NCBI GenBank assembly: GCA_018398585.1
Contig: JAGTTD010000015.1
Span: 6,081,001-6,145,000 of the forward strand
DNA from: Simmondsia chinensis
Taxonomy: Eukaryota > Streptophyta > Magnoliopsida > Caryophyllales > Simmondsiaceae
Length of the DNA stretch: 64,000 nucleotides
Direction of reading: 5' to 3'
Part shown: piece after piece, positions 59,850-64,000 of the stretch
How positions within the stretch are numbered: the first letter of the stretch is position 1
Layout of the letters: each line of letters starts with the position of its first letter
Notes under the pieces: generated by a model
Told to the model about the DNA's origin: nothing
What the model saw: the letters and a program-made list of their open reading frames with translations, nothing else
The model's database searches: none
Position numbers and translations under genes: made by a program

Positions 59850-60368
59850 CGTGAATTATTTACGTTTGTTACCTTAACATTTGTAGAAATAATAATAATA
59901 GTAGTAAGGCCCTTGGCCTTTTCGATTTAGTTTTTAGTACCTTAGATTTTGTAAACCTGAAAAGAAAAAATTGCCCGTGACATAAACAACGTTGTATTAA
60001 ACCTGATAAATTGGAGAATACAACGACTTAGTTTATTAAAGATCTGAAGAAGATGATGATAAATGGCTTTTAAAATGGATAAAAACCGCAACCGTTTTGT
60101 TGAAAAATTCTTCAGCCATGTATTTTGTTCTCTTCTTTAACACCAAAATAATCATGGCGCCAAACTTTAGGTTCACATCGTTTTTTTCATGAAAAATTTT
60201 ATCTTTTCAAGTTCCTAAAATTGAATTTCGCTGAAGAGGGTACCTATTTATCAATAATACATACAAAGGCTAAATTGCTTTAAAAAATAAGTCGAAAAGT
60301 TCAAGATTTTTTTTTTTATTATTTCCACAAGGGTCGAAGTACTAAAAAACAAATAACCCAAATAGTCC
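59850..60368. mobile_element. Foldback element F1, uninterrupted (copy B)
   Basis: ATTATTTACGTTTGTTACCT and ATTTGTAGAAATAATAATAA at the left are repeated inverted as ATTATTTCCACAAGGGTCGA and GTACTAAAAAACAAATAACCC at the right. Arms are about 130 bp. It equals 28155-28360 plus 39558-39905 of copy A. Confidence 0.65.
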
Positions 60369-60407
60369 TTAAAATCTAATATTCAATTTTTAGGGGTTTT
60401 ATTTACT

Positions 60408-60800
60408 TAAACCACCCAAATTTTTGATGTGATTTTAAAAAACTACCTAGATTTTCTAATTTTTTAATATCATAACTAAACTTTCTAATGTCATACCATA
60501 ATGCGACATCATTAATATTCTATCAGTTTTTCTGACGTGACATTAAACAAATATTGTTCAAAAACATAAATTTTTTAATATTTACAAATTTTTTAGGCAA
60601 ATATTTTAAAATTGTTTTGAATGTAAATTCAAATTTCCTAGAATTATTTTCTCCATTTTCTTCAAAGTTTATGTCAACAAAAACTAATGAATACTAACGA
60701 TTTTAATATTAAAGTATGACATTAAAAAATTTAGAAAGTTTAGGTGTGACATTAAAAATATTAAAAATCAAAACTACACCTAAAATTTATATAATTTTCA
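60408..60800. mobile_element. Foldback element F2 (copy B)
   Basis: Counterpart of 39960-40375, with ATGTCATACCATAATGCGAC on the left and AAAGTATGACATTAAAAAAT on the right as part of inverted arms. Confidence 0.55.
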
Positions 60801-61240
60801 GAAAAGAAAATCCTAATTCTAGAAAGGAAAATCATTTTCATACACTAGTGTCACAATTTTTGATGTCTTAGAAGCAAGTGTTATTGGTTAGATTATAATT
60901 AACTAAAAAATAGCTGTAACCTTTGAGCTTAATACTATAATATATATATTGAAGAGTAATTTAACAACTACCAAAATTGACCACTAGTTATGTACGAATA
61001 AAAAAAAATGCACCAAATCATTAATATATAATTAATGATTGTAGAATTGGCCAAAATGCATAATTTTTTTACCAAGAAAAAGGGGCGGGACCGTGCCCTT
61101 CAAACACCTACGACGCCACAACACGGCTAGGCAGTCATATGAGAACGAACCTAAGTCCACGAATTGTTTTCACGAAGGTAAGGAAGACGCTAGAATACTT
61201 AACTATAGTTAGGATATTTTAATTGTTTAGGAGCTAACTA

Positions 61241-61344
61241 TTTTAAAAGGTTAAATTGATGGATAAATGTTCATAAATAGTTTTATATTCCAACATATCC
61301 CTTCATACAAAAGTCTGTTGACTTAAAGTGTGAATATTGCATTT
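61241..61344. other. Short spacer before copia element 2
   Basis: AT-rich, no gene seen. The five bases before the LTR are CATTT; the matching TSD would lie right of the window. Confidence 0.4.
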
Positions 61345-61978
61345 TGTTAGAAATATGCCTCAAATTTATGCATTTAGGATTTATAAGTTGACGAGGGGTC
61401 ACCAATTGATTGGGGGGATGTCCGATCGATTGGGTGAATTAAGTTAAAATTCAATTTTTGGCCGAGAGAGGTTGCGTAACCCTAGTCGTTTAGTATAAAT
61501 ATGGGGTTAGGGGGTACGTTTTAGGTATCCAATCAAAGAGATCTGCCATCCAATCAGAATACAAATAAAGTGAGGTCAGCTGTCGTCATCAATTTGAGAG
61601 CATTATGAGAGTTAAGAGAAAGTGCTTCATAATTCTTTCATGGATCTCGTTAAGAGGAAGTGTCATTGTAATCCTTCCATTATTCATACTCAATAAAGAT
61701 TCTCCATCTTCGCCCGTGGTCTTCTCCCCTCTCGATTAAAGAAGGGTTTCTACATAAATCATTGTGTGTTGTTTCGTTTGTTCTTCCGTTTACCTATATT
61801 TTTTACTTCTCTTTTGTGTGAGTTATAGTATTTGAATCGAATCAAGTGATTAGGGTTACGCTTCTGCATCAAGTATCCATATTACAAATTGGTATCGTGA
61901 ATACCAGATTTGTCAATGTTAGATTTTCCTAAAAAGTGGTATCAGAGCATATCAAGTTTGTTCCAAAATTTTCTAACA
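61345..61978 (+). repeat. 5' LTR of copia element 2
   Basis: It begins TGTTAGAAATATGCCTCAAA and ends TTCTAACA. TATAAATA at 61495-61502 is a good TATA box. Compared with the 3' LTR it lacks a segment of about 38 bp rich in GATCG that follows GAGAGAGG. Confidence 0.88.
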
Positions 61979-61980
61979 AT

Positions 61981-61992
61981 TGGTATCAGAGC
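61981..61992 (+). promoter_or_regulatory. Primer binding site (initiator Met tRNA type)
   Basis: TGGTATCAGAGC, the standard plant copia primer site complementary to the 3' end of initiator methionine tRNA, two bases after the LTR end. A second TGGTATCAGAGC is at 61937, inside the LTR end. Confidence 0.9.
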
Positions 61993-62015
61993 CCTGTTTA
62001 TTTCGATTTGATATT

Positions 62016-62786
62016 ATGGGGTCCGCAATTAAGACTAAAGTTGAGAAGTTCGGAGGTCAAGGAAGTTTTAGTTTGTGGCAAGTCCGGGTTAAGGGTCTCC
62101 TGACGTAGAGTGGCTTGAAGAAAGCCCTAGAAGGAAAAGAGAAGAAACGGGAGAGTCTATCTGATGCACAATGGGAGGAGTTAGATAAGAAGGTACTCAC
62201 AGCTATTCAGACGTGTCTTACCGATGACGTTTTGACAGAAGTTCTAGAAGTGAAGATCGCTAAGGAGTTGTGGGAGAAATTGTAGGATATGTTCTATTTT
62301 AAGTCAGTCTCCAACAAACTAGTAGTTAAGCGTCGGTTGTTCACGTTTCGTATGTCAGAAGGTACGTCACTTAAGAATCATGTTAATGAGTTTAATTGAA
62401 TTATTCAAGAATTGAAAGAATTGGATGCTGCTCCTAAGGATGAAGATCAAGCTATGCTTTTGCTATGTTCCCTCTCTACTGCATATAAAAGCTTTCTAGA
62501 AAGCATGCTTTATGGTGGTAGGTCAACTATCACAGTTGATGAAGTTAAGAGAAACCTACTAAGTAGAAAAAGAGTAGATAAGGAGTTGTCCAACTCCGTT
62601 AAGAACTCAGGTTGTGGTTTACTTGTGAGAGAAATAACTAAGTCTAAAGAATACAATCATAATAGAAACAAGTTTAAGTCTAGACATCAAGACCTAACCT
62701 GTAATTACTATCATAAGAAAGGGCACATTAAGAGAGGCTGTTACAAGCTTAAGAGAAAACTAGAAGTAGATAACAGGACTGACTAG
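62016..62786 (+). pseudogene. Copia element 2 gag, broken
   Basis: From the ATG at 62016 one frame reads with stops at a few places (for example after GLLT, near 62106, and near 62283 and 62398). Recognisable parts are KFGGQGSFSLWQVRVKGLL, RLFTFRMSEGTSLKNHVNEF, KDEDQAMLLLCSL and TITVDEVKRNLLSR. The zinc knuckle reads CNYYHKKGHIKRGC: the second Cys of the usual CX2CX4HX4C is Tyr, so zinc binding would be impaired. The motifs are typical for plant copia gag (UBN2-type). Confidence 0.85.
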
Positions 62787-62814
62787 AGATCCGCAGAAGC
62801 TAGTGTTGTAGAAT

Positions 62815-63698
62815 ATGAGGATAGAGATATTCTATCAGTGTCTGAACCTAAGTCTAGTTTTAGAGAAAGTTGAATTTTGGATTCGGGTTGCTCCTATCAT
62901 GTTTGTCCCTATAGCGGCTGGTTCACCACATTCTGTTCAGATGGGTAACGATGCAGTATGCAGAGTTTCGGGGATAGGACCAATTCGTATTAAGATGTTC
63001 GATGGCACTATTAGGACATTGAGCGATGTTCGTCGTGTTCCTAATTTGAAAAAGAGTATCATCTCTTTAGGTATTCTTGATCTAAAGGGTACAGGTACAC
63101 AACTGAAGGTGGAGTTTTCAAGGTCGTTAAGGGTGCTTTGACAATTTTGAAAGGCAGAATGGTAGGTACATTGTATGAGGTTGTCGGTTCCACAGCTGTT
63201 AGATCAGTTAAGATATCATCATCATTGTTGTTGTTGACAGAACCAGAGATCACAAAGTCAAGGAGCTTGAGATTGGATCATTCAGGTGATATAGGTCTGT
63301 CTGAGCACAGTAAAAGGGGCTCGTTGGGTGGTCAGTCTACAGGATTGATATCTTGTGAACATGGCATTTATGAGAAGCAGAAGAGTCTTCGCTTCAAGCA
63401 ATTCCTGATGAGTAGAGATGTCACGTTTGATGAGTCTTCATTGCTATCTCCAAAAAAGATGTCATCAATTAGTTGTGATTCAGGTCAGGTGAATAAGCAA
63501 GAGGAAGTTCAGTTTCAGTTAAGTAACACAGTTCAGCAGCGGGTGGCTATTTCAGAAGATGTGTTAAGAGCCAATCCAGAGAAGAAGAAGAAGATTGGCA
63601 TTGCTGATAATTTCTCAGATATGTTCACTTCAGTGCTACCTAGCAGAAAGTTCAAGCATGGCTCGGACCCGGTTAGGTTTTGTGTTTTGACTAGATAA
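62815..63698 (+). pseudogene. Copia element 2 pol remnants (protease start, pre-integrase and terminal pieces)
   Basis: In changing frames: ILDSGCSYHVCP (the protease active-site region, near 62877-62912), a gag-pre-integrase piece (LRLDHSGDIGLSEHSKRGSL, near 63265), then directly FKQFLMSRDVTFDESSLLS (start of the RT domain region, near 63395). A C-terminal piece follows (NFSDMFTSVLPSRKFKHGSD, near 63610) and a stop at 63696-63698. Integrase core, RT palm and RNase H are missing between these pieces. Part of this is a continuous frame of 186 codons (63138-63698), but it joins unrelated domains. Confidence 0.8.
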
Positions 63699-63773
63699 CC
63701 CCGTGTGTGGGGTGTTTTGTGGAGAAGGTAGAGAATTGTCTTTATTTTTGAAATTTGAGTCAAGGTGGAGGTT

Positions 63774-64000
63774 TGTTAGGAATATCCCTCAAATTTATGT
63801 ATTTAGGATTTATGGGTTGTCGAGGGGTCACCGATCGATCGGGGGGATGTTCGATCGATCGGGTGAATTAAGTTAAAATTCAGTTTTTGGTCGAGAGAGG
63901 GTAGATCGGTCGGGCCCTCCCGATCGATCGGGAGTCTATTTTGCATAACCCTGGCTGTTTAGTTTAAATATGGGGTTAGGGGGTACGTTTTAGATATCCA
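63774..64000 (+). repeat. 3' LTR of copia element 2 (partial)
   Basis: It begins TGTTAGGAATATCCCTCAAA after the polypurine tract and parallels 61345-61540. It includes clustered palindromes CGATCGATCG near 63831-63860 and 63920-63931. The 5' LTR has point differences at the first sites and lacks the last. The TATA is changed to TTTAAATA. The window ends inside the LTR. Confidence 0.9.

Larger units (their letters stand above)
59351..61240 (+). repeat. Duplicated segment, copy B, right part
   Basis: From about 59565 it matches 27880-28360 and then, without interruption, 39558-40710. The join at 60012-60025 (GGAGAATACAACG) is the empty site for the CACTA. Bases 59351-59564 have no clear counterpart in copy A. 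Confidence 0.8.
61345..64000 (+). mobile_element. Copia-type LTR retrotransposon 2, deletion derivative, runs off the window
   Basis: The 5' LTR is 61345-61978, followed by a primer site TGGTATCAGAGCCC at 61981. Gag and protease-start remains follow, then joined short pieces of pol, a polypurine-like AAGGTGGAGGTT (63761-63773), and a 3' LTR beginning at 63774 and cut by the window edge. The interior (about 1.8 kb) is far shorter than a complete copia element, so integrase and reverse transcriptase have been deleted. Confidence 0.92.

Overview
The window is a gene-poor, AT-rich stretch of flowering-plant (probably eudicot) nuclear DNA. The evidence is the set of plant-specific repeats (En/Spm-type CACTA, hAT, Tourist-like, L1-type LINEs, Ty1/copia), spliceosomal GT..AG introns, and one plant-type berberine-bridge-enzyme-like gene. 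I cannot name the species. Only one host gene looks intact: an uninterrupted 529-codon FAD-linked oxidase gene at 21648-23237 (minus strand). Nearly everything else that can be recognised is mobile DNA, much of it nested.

Layout, left to right. 165-1136: an old LTR of the same copia family found complete at 41050-47096. 1832-2990: a foldback (Mutator-like) element holding a 29-base C run. 3421-5035: two small hAT-type MITEs. 5449-19523: a probable decayed CACTA-like element. It contains a complete hAT element (5770-8758), a nearly full-length L1-type LINE on the minus strand (9523-about 15978), and exon-like pieces including part of a host RNA-binding-protein gene (17480-17658). 21648-23237: the BBE-like gene. 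24380-24990: a poly-A retroposon.

27585-40710 and 53085-61240 are two copies of one ancestral segment, and each has received different insertions. Copy A carries an 11.2-kb CACTA transposon (28361-39557). A 3.2-kb hAT element (34478-37653) sits inside the CACTA's own tnp2 gene. Copy B carries a 742-bp Tourist-like MITE (53258-53999) and a 5'-truncated LINE (54185-59350). That LINE is itself split by a shorter LINE (54762-57281). Because each copy lacks the other's insertions, each serves as the empty site for the other, and the target-site duplications (TSDs) fit.

41050-47096: a copia-type LTR element with 5-bp TSDs whose interior is almost entirely non-coding. 49960-52700: a LINE in which ORF1 is joined directly to the tail of ORF2. 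61345-64000: a second copia family, deleted through integrase and reverse transcriptase, running off the right edge.

How the parts relate: the LINE copies show one autonomous-type layout (ORF1 plus ORF2) and two ORF1-only derivatives, resembling the mammalian half-L1 design. The CACTA has a dead tnp2 but a tnpA-like gene whose seven exons and splice sites look preserved. No CRISPR, rRNA or convincing tRNA gene was seen. Coordinates of TSD-bounded elements are exact as read; limits of decayed elements are approximate.
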